DNA from: Macrotrachela quadricornifera
Lineage: Eukaryota; Rotifera; Eurotatoria; Philodinida; Philodinidae
Direction of reading: 5' to 3'
DNA: 64,000 nt
NCBI GenBank assembly: GCA_022393335.1
Contig: JAJEKB010021002.1
Coordinates: 279,108 to 343,107 of the forward strand
This document shows, piece by piece, positions 48,647 through 59,023 of the stretch. A model generated the notes under the pieces. The model saw only the letters and a list, made by a program, of their open reading frames with translations, was not told the origin of the DNA and did no database searches. Position 1 is the first letter of the stretch. Every line of letters begins with the position of its first letter. Both the position numbers and the translations under genes were made by a program.

Positions 48647-50984
48647 TTATAAAGGAGAGATTAAATTAGGATGTGCAAATAGGAAAAAAAGAGAATAACG
48701 CTTGTATTTAATCAATTGATAAAGTAAACTATTTGATAAATAACAATAAATAGATTGTAATTTGATTTTCAAGCCATGCTTTTTAAAGTTTGGATCTTGT
48801 TCAAGAAATTCAGTCCATTTTCTAGTAAATTCTGAATTAAATTTCCATCTCGAGCCCCAATGATAAAGATAATTGAAGTGAATTATTTTATTATCTCTTT
48901 CCAGTTCTTGTTGCTCTTTCATATTCTGTTTTTGTGTTGAATGGTAACGAAAGAGAGAACTACGAAATACATTATATCGATATTGAGTAAGTTTTTGTTC
49001 GAAATTATTACTAATGGGTTGACTGACAGGATGCATTAATCGAAAGAATTGTCGTAGATGATATTCAGTAAAATTCAATGAATATCCATTGGCAAGATAT
49101 GTTAACTCAATATTCAGTAATTCATCATAGAAATCTTGTACATGAGTACAATAGAGACCAGCACGTAGAAGAAGAAATCGAAACCATTGCCGATAATATA
49201 AACGTGGATGGTGACTAAAATATGGTAAAAGAAATGGTTGTTTACTTGGCGCATAATAAACATTTGTATATAAAGCTCCTTCTCGATTTTCAATATAACA
49301 ATTAAGATAATAAGCATGAAAATCAATTGTAAATGTTAAATGAATAGGTGCATCAAAAGATGATTGATTAATTTCATTAAATATCTTTTGTATATCTTCC
49401 CATGATTGATTCCATGTTAGAAAACCTGTTGAATGATAAAGACCAAAGAATTCATTGGCGACACGTACTGATCGAAGCAAAGTAAATTGCCAATGATGTA
49501 ATAAATATTAAATAATAATCTGTTAAAGGAAAATTTAATGGGCAACCTTTTGTATATCGATAAATTTTGTCATCATAAATCAAAACATTATTTTGTAAAA
49601 AAAGATCTGTTAATTCTGCAATACCTTCAGCATTTAAACCTTGATGATTAGTTTCATAAACAAGTGAATTCATTAGTAAAGTACAAAGACCACTAAGACG
49701 ATTTTGATGTGAAAGATGTGTATATAAATGATGAATTTGAAAAGTAATAAAAGACGTTTTTGGTCGAAGACCATCCTGTTGAAAACAATGACATTGAAGT
49801 TTTCTTAGAAATTCACCACCATTATGAAATGTAATTGGTTGTGAAACTTTTTCAAATAATGGTCGAAGAAGTTGTTCGAGATAGTTTGCTAAGATTTGTG
49901 TTGGAGAATTGGATACTGAAGAAATTCTTGGTTGAACTGAGATATTACCATCATTATCTCGATTAATTTCTGGTAGAAAATAAAGATGTGGTAATTTAAT
50001 ATATAATTTTTGATTCATTCCAAATTTTGTCAGATGATCTTGTGTATTTAAGGGTACCCCCCCTCTTTTTCATATACAATTTCTAAAAAATTTTTTGTTT
50101 TGTTTTTGTGTACTTTGAAGAGGGTATATGTGGGTATATTAACTGATGTTTGAATTAGCTCGATCTAGTCAACCGTTAGTCTTTTACATAGTGTCCATGA
50201 GTACAGTATGGCCAAAAAGAAATTTTCTCAAAAAACTTTTTTAATCTGATTATTGGATTCTCCATGTAAAGTTGTCCATAAAACATTAATAAAAAAATAT
50301 TGGTACTTCGTGAACTTGAAAATAATTTTTCTCAAAACCGGTTTTTCATTCAATGAGCAGCATTGTGCGTCGAGCAACCACCTTTTAACTTAGTCCCATC
50401 GAGCTGAAATTTTTACCATAGATACTTCGAACTATTCTCCAGAGGTAAAATCGAGGATTTTCAATTCTGATGTTTCCATCCGGATCTATAGGGTTCCGAA
50501 GGCCAAAAACCTGGTTCTGACAAAAACCTTTACGTATATTTTTTATAAAAAAAAATAAAATGAGATTTTCGAAAACCCAGAAAATTACCTCTGAGATATG
50601 GTCGTAGGTATGTCAAAAAAAATTTTCAGCCAAATCGGACAAGTTTTGATATATATGTCTCGACGCAGAATGAGAACCTATGGAAAACCAGTAAGTTCCA
50701 TAGGAAACCATGAAAACCGCCGTAGAAAATGTTTTCCTCAAACACGTGTCTCATCATTTTAGGTAGTCTATCTACCATAAAAATTTCAGCTCAATCGGAC
50801 TTACCGTCTTTGATATCTGAAAATCATCAAAAAAAGAGGGGGGTACCCTTAATTTTCTTTTGAATAAAGCTTTCAAAGTTGTATCCATAGATTGAAGTAC
50901 TCGCTTCCAATGATATTGTTCAGTATGTTCTCCGTCGATCCTTCCAATCACTTCGAAACAATTGGAAGTTTGTATATACAGCAT
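48647..50984 (-). pseudogene. Athena-type Penelope-like reverse transcriptase, inactive
   Basis: Minus-strand frames 50984-50849, 50051-49452 and 49480-48647 form one reverse transcriptase. Landmarks in order: SFITFQIHHLYTHL, GIAELTDLFLQNN, PLNFPLTDYYL, WQFTLLRSVRVANEF, LYHSTGFLTWN, YLNCYIENREGALYTNVYY, PFLLPYFSHHPRLYYRQWFR, LRAGLYCTHVQDFYDE and LANGYSLNFTEYHLRQFF. These match the Athena group of Penelope-like elements; no GIY-YIG nuclease is seen. It is dead three times over: the YxDD catalytic pair reads Y-H-S-T, there is a frameshift near 49500, and a piggyBac-type insertion splits it at 50052-50848. Athena elements extend chromosome ends using telomeric G-overhangs as primers. Confidence 0.85.
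50052..50848. mobile_element. piggyBac-type MITE inserted in the Athena reverse transcriptase
   Basis: Ends are GGGTACCCCCCC and its inverse GGGGGGTACCC, flanked on both sides by TTAA (50048-50051, 50849-50852). It is 797 bp and non-coding. The host frame reads straight across if one TTAA and the insert are removed, which confirms the boundaries. Confidence 0.88.
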
Positions 50985-52680
50985 GATTACGTTATTATTA
51001 ATAGTTTTGTTTAGTTTGCTGTATTAAAGTAGTACATTGGAAGTTTCTTATTTTAACACAGTAAGATAGAGCATCGACTACTCTATCGAACCATATAATT
51101 TGCATTCTATTTTTCCTGGTCCTACACGAAAAGATTGATAAATCTCAAACGAGTATGAAAAAAAATTTTTGCAGTTAGCTCACGTTATTTTTAAAAGCTT
51201 TATTCTACATATATATGAACAGAAAGGTAGTACAATTATAGACGATGTTCGACATGAGAGCCACGAGCATTATATATTTTCAAAATTCTTTTTGACCATG
51301 AAGCTAATACTTTATCAATATAGGTTTGATTCATTTTTCTCCATTCAACCAAAAGCTTTTTTTTAAAGTTCATCAAGAGATTTAGTATCTGTTCTATTCA
51401 GTCGTTGTTTTAAATACCCCCATATAGCATAATCCATTGGTGCAGCGTCAGGACTAGCCGACATCCATTCTTCTGATTTGATATAATTAATTTTATTTTC
51501 ATTCAAATATTGAATTGTCTCTTTGGAAGTATGACTTGGTGCTGAATCCTGATGAAAATACCATTTTCGTTTTTGTTTTTTTGAAAACAAACGTGGTACA
51601 TCTCGAGTTAAAAATAGTTTCAAAACCTTGTTAATATAATAATTCGTATTAATTTTTGTACCAGGCGCAACAAAACGAAGTGCTGTTTTACCTCGAGTTG
51701 ATACACCTCCCCATACCATAAAACCTTTTGGTCGAGAAGTGTTTTGTTCGATAATCATTCGATTGTAGTCCGGATCAGTTTTTTTAATATAGCACACTTT
51801 CCGTTTACCACTACTTGCATCTAAATGAAACCAAGCTTCATCTGTTGTAATAAATCTTTTGTATCGTTGATGTGCTAATCGACGATCAAGTTCCCGTGAT
51901 CGTTTTCGACGTTTCATAATATTTGATGAAGTTAACTTGTGAACTTTTCTTTTTTTTTCGAAGGATAAATCCTGAATTTTTGATGATGTTCGAAACGGTA
52001 GATTGACTAATATGAAGAGATTTAGCAATAGCACGTTGGGTTGATGGATCTTCAACATCAATTTTCTTAATGACTTTGTTAACAATAGAAGTTGTTTGTG
52101 ATGGTTTTTTTCGATAAATTTTAATTTTCGATTCAGAATTTCTTTGACGATCGATCTTTCGTTTGATGTTTGACACAGTAGGTTGAGATACATGTATTCC
52201 ATCAACTTTCAGAGTGTTCACAATTCGAGGCTGGGAGTATCCTTGGTATAAAAGTTGCAGAATACGTCCTTCGACAATATCAGAAATTTTATTGCGTGGC
52301 ATTTGTTTGAAATGAATTTTAACGAATTGAACGAAAGAGAAAGAGGAACACCATATTCGTCATTCAACAGGAAAGAAAAAAACCGCTCAATATACGATGT
52401 GCACGTGTTATCGCGAATGCTGTGAAGCATAACACGAGCAGTCTGTATATGAAAAATAAAGCTTTTAAAAATAACGTGAACTATCTGCAAAAATTGTTTT
52501 TCATACTCGTTTGAGATTTATCAATCTTTTCGTGTAGGACCAGGAAAAATAGAATGCAAATTATATGGTTCGATAGAGTAGTCGATGGTCTATCCTACTG
52601 TGTTAAAATAAGAAACTTCCAATGATCTACTTTAATACAGCAAACCAAACAAAACTATTAATAATAACGTAATCATGCTG
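50979..52680 (-). mobile_element. maT-like (DD37D) mariner with ~230-bp inverted repeats
   Basis: Inverted repeats 50979 to about 51208 and about 52451-52680 start CAGCATGATTACGTTATT and are about 95% identical. TA flanks both ends (50977-50978, 52681-52682). It contains one transposase gene on the minus strand. The left end lies just upstream of the first codons of the Athena frame. Confidence 0.9.
51363..52302 (-). pseudogene. maT-like DD37D transposase with one frameshift
   Basis: Starts MPRNKISDIVEGRILQLLYQ (ATG 52300-52302) with two helix-turn-helix regions (GYSQPRIVNTLKVDGIHVSQ; AIAKSLHISQSTVSNIIKNS). A frameshift near 51950, in a T-run, moves to the frame with TTDEAWFHLDA, YFHQDSAPSH and SPDAAPMDYAIWGYLK, ending KSLDEL at 51363. 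All three catalytic Asp are present, 37 residues between the second and third. Apart from the frameshift the protein is complete. A homopolymer sequencing error would look the same. Confidence 0.88.
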
Positions 52681-52682
52681 TA

Positions 52683-54019
52683 TGCATTCAGTATTGAGAT
52701 ACGTCTGAATACCACTTTTTCCAAGATCGACCTCAGCAGGTAATTGTTTCATAGTTGACATCAGAGTACTCCATGTAGCAAACCCACACAACATCAACCT
52801 TCAACTCGGGTCATCACCTCGGGACGTTCCCTTGTTAGCTTATTACATATTCCAGTTGTTTTCGAAGCCTTCTCTGTCTTTGATCATCGACCTAGAGTGA
52901 CCTTTTCTTATGCCCGGTGACGCCCAAAATCTTTAATGACCACTAATTATCTTGATCGATCGTTAACCCACTGAATATAAAATGACTTTACATCTCACAC
53001 TAGAGTCTCTCTCTCTCTCTAATAGTGAAAAGATCAGCTCCCTAGCAGCCTTTGTTCAGGAGATATTCTTCGTAGGGTTTTCTTCATTTACTCTGGGTAC
53101 CGATAATAGTGAATCGTGTGCTAATGATTTCTTTGCTCGAAGTCATTGACAAATCAATATGTATCGTAGTTTTTAACAAGTCCTAAATTATTATATGTTA
53201 ACATTGATGTAGTAAGTGTTCAATCAAGTCAACATATATAGATGATCAAAAAAGACAGTTCGACGAAGTCAAAGATAGGAGGAAGCATAGGCGGCGGAGC
53301 CATCAAGCTTGGGGAGGCTCGACCCTCCACTGATTTGAAGGAGCAAAGACTTGGGGAGGCTGAAAATGGTCGATGTTTTCGAGATAGCCTCAAAGGCTTC
53401 ATGAGAAACTGAATAAATAATTGTTTCACAGAAAACATTCAAAACTTACCCACCTTCGACGGTTATTCCTATCAGAGATCGTAAAGTAGGCTGCAGTTAC
53501 TTCAAACAACACCCTCAAGTATGAGTAAGCGAAGAGAATTCATTGATTTTTATTCGCCTATTCAGAGAGAAAAGAGCCAATAAGATGAAATGCTACATGA
53601 CGTAGAAGCAATCATTTTACCATAATAAAAAAATTCTCTCAAGATAAACAGATTCAGACGCTTTCGTTCTGATGGCTTTACCTTTTTTCAGTCAAGAAAA
53701 ATATTTTTACCCTTCAGACGCACAGCTCCCATGAAAAAAACACTTTTCGCTTCGTGTAGGACTCAATAATTTTTGTTGAGCATTAGACAGTTTGGTAGTG
53801 TTGCAATAATAAGTAGTAGAAGAAATCTTCTTTCAGGCCTTTTGATATATAATTTTTCGCTAAACATTTTGATGCACAACTTGCCAGTTTACTGTATGTA
53901 ATTTTAGCAGCGTAGTCAAGATTTTCACAGAGGTGGGGCATGAGTAGGACTCAACTACCAAAACTCCTCTCGATGAGAGGGCCACAGTATGATTTAACTG
54001 GAAAATCTTTTCAGTGATA
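52683..54019. other. Intergenic with a hAT-like MITE remnant
   Basis: GGCGGCGGAGCCATCAAG followed by GGGGAGGCTCGACCCTCC at 53289-53326 resembles one end of the GC-rich hAT MITE at 8024; a second GGGGAGGCT occurs at 53352. No opposite end found. Otherwise nothing recognised. Confidence 0.4.
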
Positions 54020-54632
54020 CCGCTGACGAGGGCAGGTCATCAACTGCCTCCTCGCTTTTGAGCTGAAACTCAGTGGACAATAGGTAATCGAATGTGCTGA
54101 TTCTAAATATCACAATGGTTTTTGCCGGCTTTCGCTTTATCCACCAGCTTTTTACAGATTCTCCGTTTTCCAAAGAAAAATCACTTTCATTATAAAACTT
54201 CTTTGACTTTCTCAAATGAAAGAGCTTGTCATGAAACTCATGAAGAACAATTTCTTTAGGTTTTGAGCTAGTTTTTTACGTCTAAACCTTAAAAGAGGAA
54301 AAAGAAGAAAAACAGTTGTTTTTCTTTCATAATTTTGTAAGACTATTAGCTATTTTTCCTTTTTTGAAGTTTCAGACACAGAAAGCTCGCTCGAAAAATT
54401 AAAATCTTTTTGTGGGTTTGATGATGAGTTTTTTCAGTGGGACAGGTTAAAAAAATTATAGTGAAATTGATTTTTGTCTTGAAAAAGCGGAGAGTTCAAA
54501 AAGCTGATCAATCACACAAAAGTGGGCAAAAACCGTTGTGGTAGTTAGAATCAGCACATTCGATTATCTATTGTCGACAAAGTTTCAGCTCAACAGTGAG
54601 ATGGCATTTGGTAACCTGCCCTCATCAACCCT
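54020..54632. mobile_element. Diverged fold-back element
   Basis: 54024-54160 and about 54490-54632 are inverted copies (shared TTGAGCTGAAACT, ATCGAATGTGCTGATTCTAA, GGTTTTTGCC), roughly 80% identical. Ends begin GAGGGCAGGT. Non-coding, no target duplication identified. Confidence 0.75.
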
Positions 54633-56118
54633 ACCTACCCCATCCCGCCTTTCTTTCATTCTCTGATGACTATTTTCACTTTTTAAGCCACCTCTACACC
54701 GAAAGTGCTCTGTCGCCTAATGGAAGGAAGATGACAATGTGAGCCTTCTGGTATTGCATGGAGTCATCATAGAAAGCTGATCTTTTGCATTTCAGTATGT
54801 CAGTTTATGCGCTTCCTTTTGACTTATCTAAATCATGAATCGAATTGAAAATGATTGCTTCTCTTATTTGAGTGAAATGAGTGATCATTATCACAACATA
54901 TGGGTTTTTGGGTATAAAACTACAGTCTTATGACCTTTCCCACAAGTTACGCCCAACCTAGTTTCTAGATGTTTTTACATGGATCGGTGCGGTTTTGATG
55001 GGGTTTTCCCATTTTGATATATTTTTTCTAAATATACTTGAAAAAATTACCTTGATGTTTAACATATTTTTTTAGTGCAAAACTTTTTATGAATATTTGA
55101 TAATTGATGAAAATGTTTCTAATATGTGGTTTTATAGGGTATCATTTTCTCTATCGTTTGAGACCAACCGCGCCTCTGACGAACGTATGGTTGCTGAGAA
55201 AACTCAAAAACAAGAAAAAACATGAAAAACACGAAAGAAAGCGGTTTTTATGAGAGACCTTGTCAGTATTTCGATTGTAACTCCTCAAAGATTCAACCAA
55301 AAGTTCTCAAATTTTTACCACAAAAGTTTTAGACTATGGTCTATCGAATGGTGATAAAAAATCGAAATTCTAAAAATTTGAGAGGAGCTATGTTTTCGAA
55401 AAGGGTGGTGGTCTCAAGGACTCTCTCTTACCTAATAAATACCCTCAAAAAGTTTATTTCGTTCTATTCACATTGTTATGCATACTACAGGGTGTTCCAA
55501 AAGTCGCACTATACACTCTGAAGGCCTTGAATTTTTCTCACCATAGTTTGATCAAATAGAATGATTATTTTACCAGTGATGTAGGACTACTCATACTTTA
55601 TTCTTATTAGAAAAAGATCGAAAAGTACATCTTCACAACATTAACTAGAATAGAGCAAGATATAGAAGTGTTGGAAGATTGTCAGGCTCGCATGTCGAAT
55701 TCATTACTTTGTGATTAAAAATAACAGTATTTACTGAAGAACAGTTATGACGATATTTCTCGGTCTCTTCTTCCAATGCTTGCTTATTAAGGAATATGTC
55801 TTTGAATGTTTTACACGTAAGAAACCAAACATCTAGAATAGTCAAATTGATGGTAAGTGACGAAGTTTTACGCTGTATAAATGAGCAATGAAAATGCCTT
55901 AGTCGTAGAATGAATCATATTGAAGCAATATTCAGAATTAGACATTTTGTTCTTTCTTTCTGCCACTTCAACGTAGACTGCCATTTGTTGTTGTTTTTGA
56001 AGAGGCAGATTGAATGGGATTGGAGTAACTTATGGATGATTCATTGTATTCTTTTGACAAACATTCAACTCCATTTATTTCATTTTAGCAACAAAAACTG
56101 CTGAGTAAAAAATCAACA
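54633..56118. other. Intergenic with one lone mariner end
   Basis: At 55488-55511 CAGGGTGTTCCAAAAGTCGC, preceded by TA, matches the start of the DD41D element for 18 bases and then diverges. No second end seen. No gene recognised; the promoter of the F-box gene should be near 55900-56118. Confidence 0.5.
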
Positions 56119-59023
56119 ATGACATCATTTCTTACACTGCCCGTGGAAATTGTCTATCGTATTCTGGACAAGCTCGATGAACTGACTTTGGTCATATCTG
56201 CTCGAAATGTGTGTCAACGACTCAATTTAATCCTCGATTCATACCATCGATACACGGTAAATACCTTCATTTTTATATGCAAATAACATGTTCTTCGCTT
56301 TCATAACGTCATTTACTTCACCGATAAAATAAGTTTTTTTCATTGTTTCGCAATGACATGTCTTAAAGGTAAAAAAATCAGCTTTAACAGCTGAATATAT
56401 GTGTCGGGGAATGAGAAACTGAGTTCTCAAAGTTTACAAAGTTAGGAATGGTATTCGAACGTTAATAATGGCTCACTCTCTTTTGTATAATCATAATATA
56501 GCATTCTAGAAATGATTCACATTATCGCCTGACAATAAAATCCAAACAAAAGGATAGATCAATCTTCGATGATATTATTTGCTTCCTTTCTGTTTTGTCA
56601 GTCTTTAGCTTTCTTAAAGTACGGCAATGTTATCAGACTTAAGTTGAAAGAAGAGAGCTTCTTGATTTTTTCAACGGCTACCGAATCGAAGAAAAACTGT
56701 CTTACTCGTTCATAGACTCATTAATAAAACAGAATTCGAGATGCTTACGATACCAAGAAAGAATTGTTACCACAGAAATATTTATATTTAAACATTCATA
56801 CACATCTATCTAGTTGTCTACACTTGAGCAGAGCTCAAAGTTCGTAAAAAAAATTGAGTTTTAGCTAGAAAAATCTATTCGCTGCTTTTCAAGTTTTTCC
56901 CTAGAATTCAACAAACAAGAATGGGTTCCAGACAAACAGTTGCTTTCATTCACGATTCAATCCAAAGATGTTATTTTCTAAGAGTTCACAGGTATTCAAA
57001 CACTTCGTCTAGTCTTGTTTGATTATCAAGTGAAGCGGATTCATATAAGTGTACATCATTGATTATGAATGAAAAAGGATAGTACAGTTTTGTTAAGCTG
57101 TAAATTATGCACCTTGATGAACCAAACAATTTATATCAGTGACAAAAAACGATAGTAAACTTTTGGTATAACGATGACCGCCTAGTCCGCATCTGAAACT
57201 TCACCAAAAACTATCCTAGTAGTTGATATTCTAAATAACTGCGAAAAACACTTGAAGAGATAAGATTTGTCCATACTTTCGTTTTTCTACTGTTCACATA
57301 CACATACTATTATTTGGACATCCACGAGAAAATCTTTCTAGGTGATCAAGTCCATTATGTTTCACCTTTTGACCGTAGATAGATCTCAGGGAGATATGAA
57401 AAGTCACAAGAGAACTATCGTCATAGGTCTTCTATCGAGAGCTAAAGGTGTTTTATTAAGAGTTTTGCCTATCTCAAGATATCAATCAACAAAGTGAATG
57501 CCGATATTTCGAGCTCAGATATGATCCATAGATAGTTCTATTATTAGATAGAAAGCGCTGAAAATAATACTTTTTTTCCTGAGATATCAAAGAAAACAAC
57601 CTTTTGAGCTAAAACTTTTAGGACGTTCTAATTAACAAAAAACCTTTTTTGTAGGAAAGTCTCCGCTTGAAATATCGACATTCAATGTCTTGGTAGGCAC
57701 CTTGTTATAGGTAAAATACCTGCAACTCGAGATAGAAGGCCTATGAAGATGAATCCTTTTGAGGCGTTTCATACCGTATTGAGATCTATCTACTATCAAA
57801 AAATTAGTGGACGTGATGCATTAATTTTTTGCAAGAAATCTACCTTACTTGGTGATCCCATGCGTAATGAAGCTGATCTTATGTTGCTGCATTCAGAAAT
57901 TTTAAAATTTCTGATATCATAAGTCACAAAATATTCCCACTTGTAATTCGTCTCTATCAAACCGATCGGAACTTACCCATTTGCATCCGATACACTGAAT
58001 CCCTCTCCCTACTTATTCAACCATTATCGACATTTACCGTTTCGTCATTCAACACAGACACTCACAATACTACGCCTTCAAATGAGTAGTATCGGTACTA
58101 GAGGAGCGAAGCATCTCGGAAGTGCACTACAATCCAATACGGTGAGAGAGAAAGGACTATTACATTCACACTCTGCATATTGACTTTCTTCGTTCAACAC
58201 AGACACTTACAACACTGTATCTTTTTTACAACGAAATCAACGCTGAAGGAGCAAAGTATCTCGGAATTGCACTGCACACCAATACGGTAAGCGAGAGGTA
58301 ACTATGACACTCACATTCTGCATATCCGATTTCTTCATTCAACACAGACACTCACATTATTGGAGCTTGAAGGGAATAATATCCGTGATGAAGGAGCGAA
58401 GTATCTTGGAGATGCATTGCAAACCAATAAGGTGAGAGATAGATGACTATTCCACTGATATTCTGCATACTCGATTTCTTCATTCAACACAGACACTCAC
58501 AACATTGGATCTTTATGACAACAATATCGGTGATGAAGGAGCGAAGTATCTCGGAAGTGCATTACAAACCAATATGGTGAGAGAGGGTTAACTGACACTC
58601 ACATTCTGCATATCCCATTTCTTCATTCATCACAGACACTCACAGAACTGATTCTTGAAAGCAACAATATCGGTGATGAAGGAGCGAAGTATTTCGGAAG
58701 TGCATTACAAACCAATATGGTGAGAGAGGGTTAACTGACACTCACATTCTGCATATCCGATTTCTTCATTCGTCACAGACACTCACAACACTGAATCTTA
58801 AATGTAACAAGATCAGTGCTGACGGAACAACGTATCTCAGAAGTGCATTGCAAACCAATACGGTGAGAAAGAGAATTATTGCAGGCACATTCGTTATATC
58901 TAGTTGGTTAATTCATCACAGACACTTTCAACAACGTATCTTCAATCGACCAATGCCGGGGATGAAATAGATCGGCATTTGGAAACTGTGGCTCTAAGCA
59001 GGGAAAGAGAGATTCTTTGGTGA
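56119..59023 (+). CDS. F-box / leucine-rich-repeat (RNI-type) protein, eight exons
   Basis: Exons: 56119-56256, 58058-58141, 58203-58286, 58348-58431, 58493-58576, 58636-58719, 58779-58862 and 58922-59023. All are phase 0 with AG/GT borders, 247 residues. Exon 1 is the F-box (LTLPVEIVYRILDKLDELTL). Exons 2-7 each encode one 28-residue repeat, TLTxLxLxxNNIGDEGAKYLGSALQTN. The last exon is a degraded repeat ending EILW. In the family, the F-box recruits an SCF ubiquitin ligase and the ribonuclease-inhibitor-type repeats bind a target. Introns between repeats are 60-72 nt and alike, pointing to duplication of an exon plus intron unit. The 1.8-kb first intron contains a MITE (57375-57793). No inactivating change seen. 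Confidence 0.83.
57375..57793. mobile_element. Fold-back MITE in intron 1 of the F-box gene
   Basis: Starts GTAGATAGATCTCAGGGAGA and ends with the inverse GAGATCTATCTAC. The arms pair over about 75 bp with mismatches (shared TCATAGG and CTTCTATC motifs). Non-coding. Confidence 0.8.

Noticed and set aside
51169..51366. Plus-strand frame at the left end of the maT-like element
   Set aside because: It is the inverted-repeat arm; the same peptide start appears on minus at the other end.
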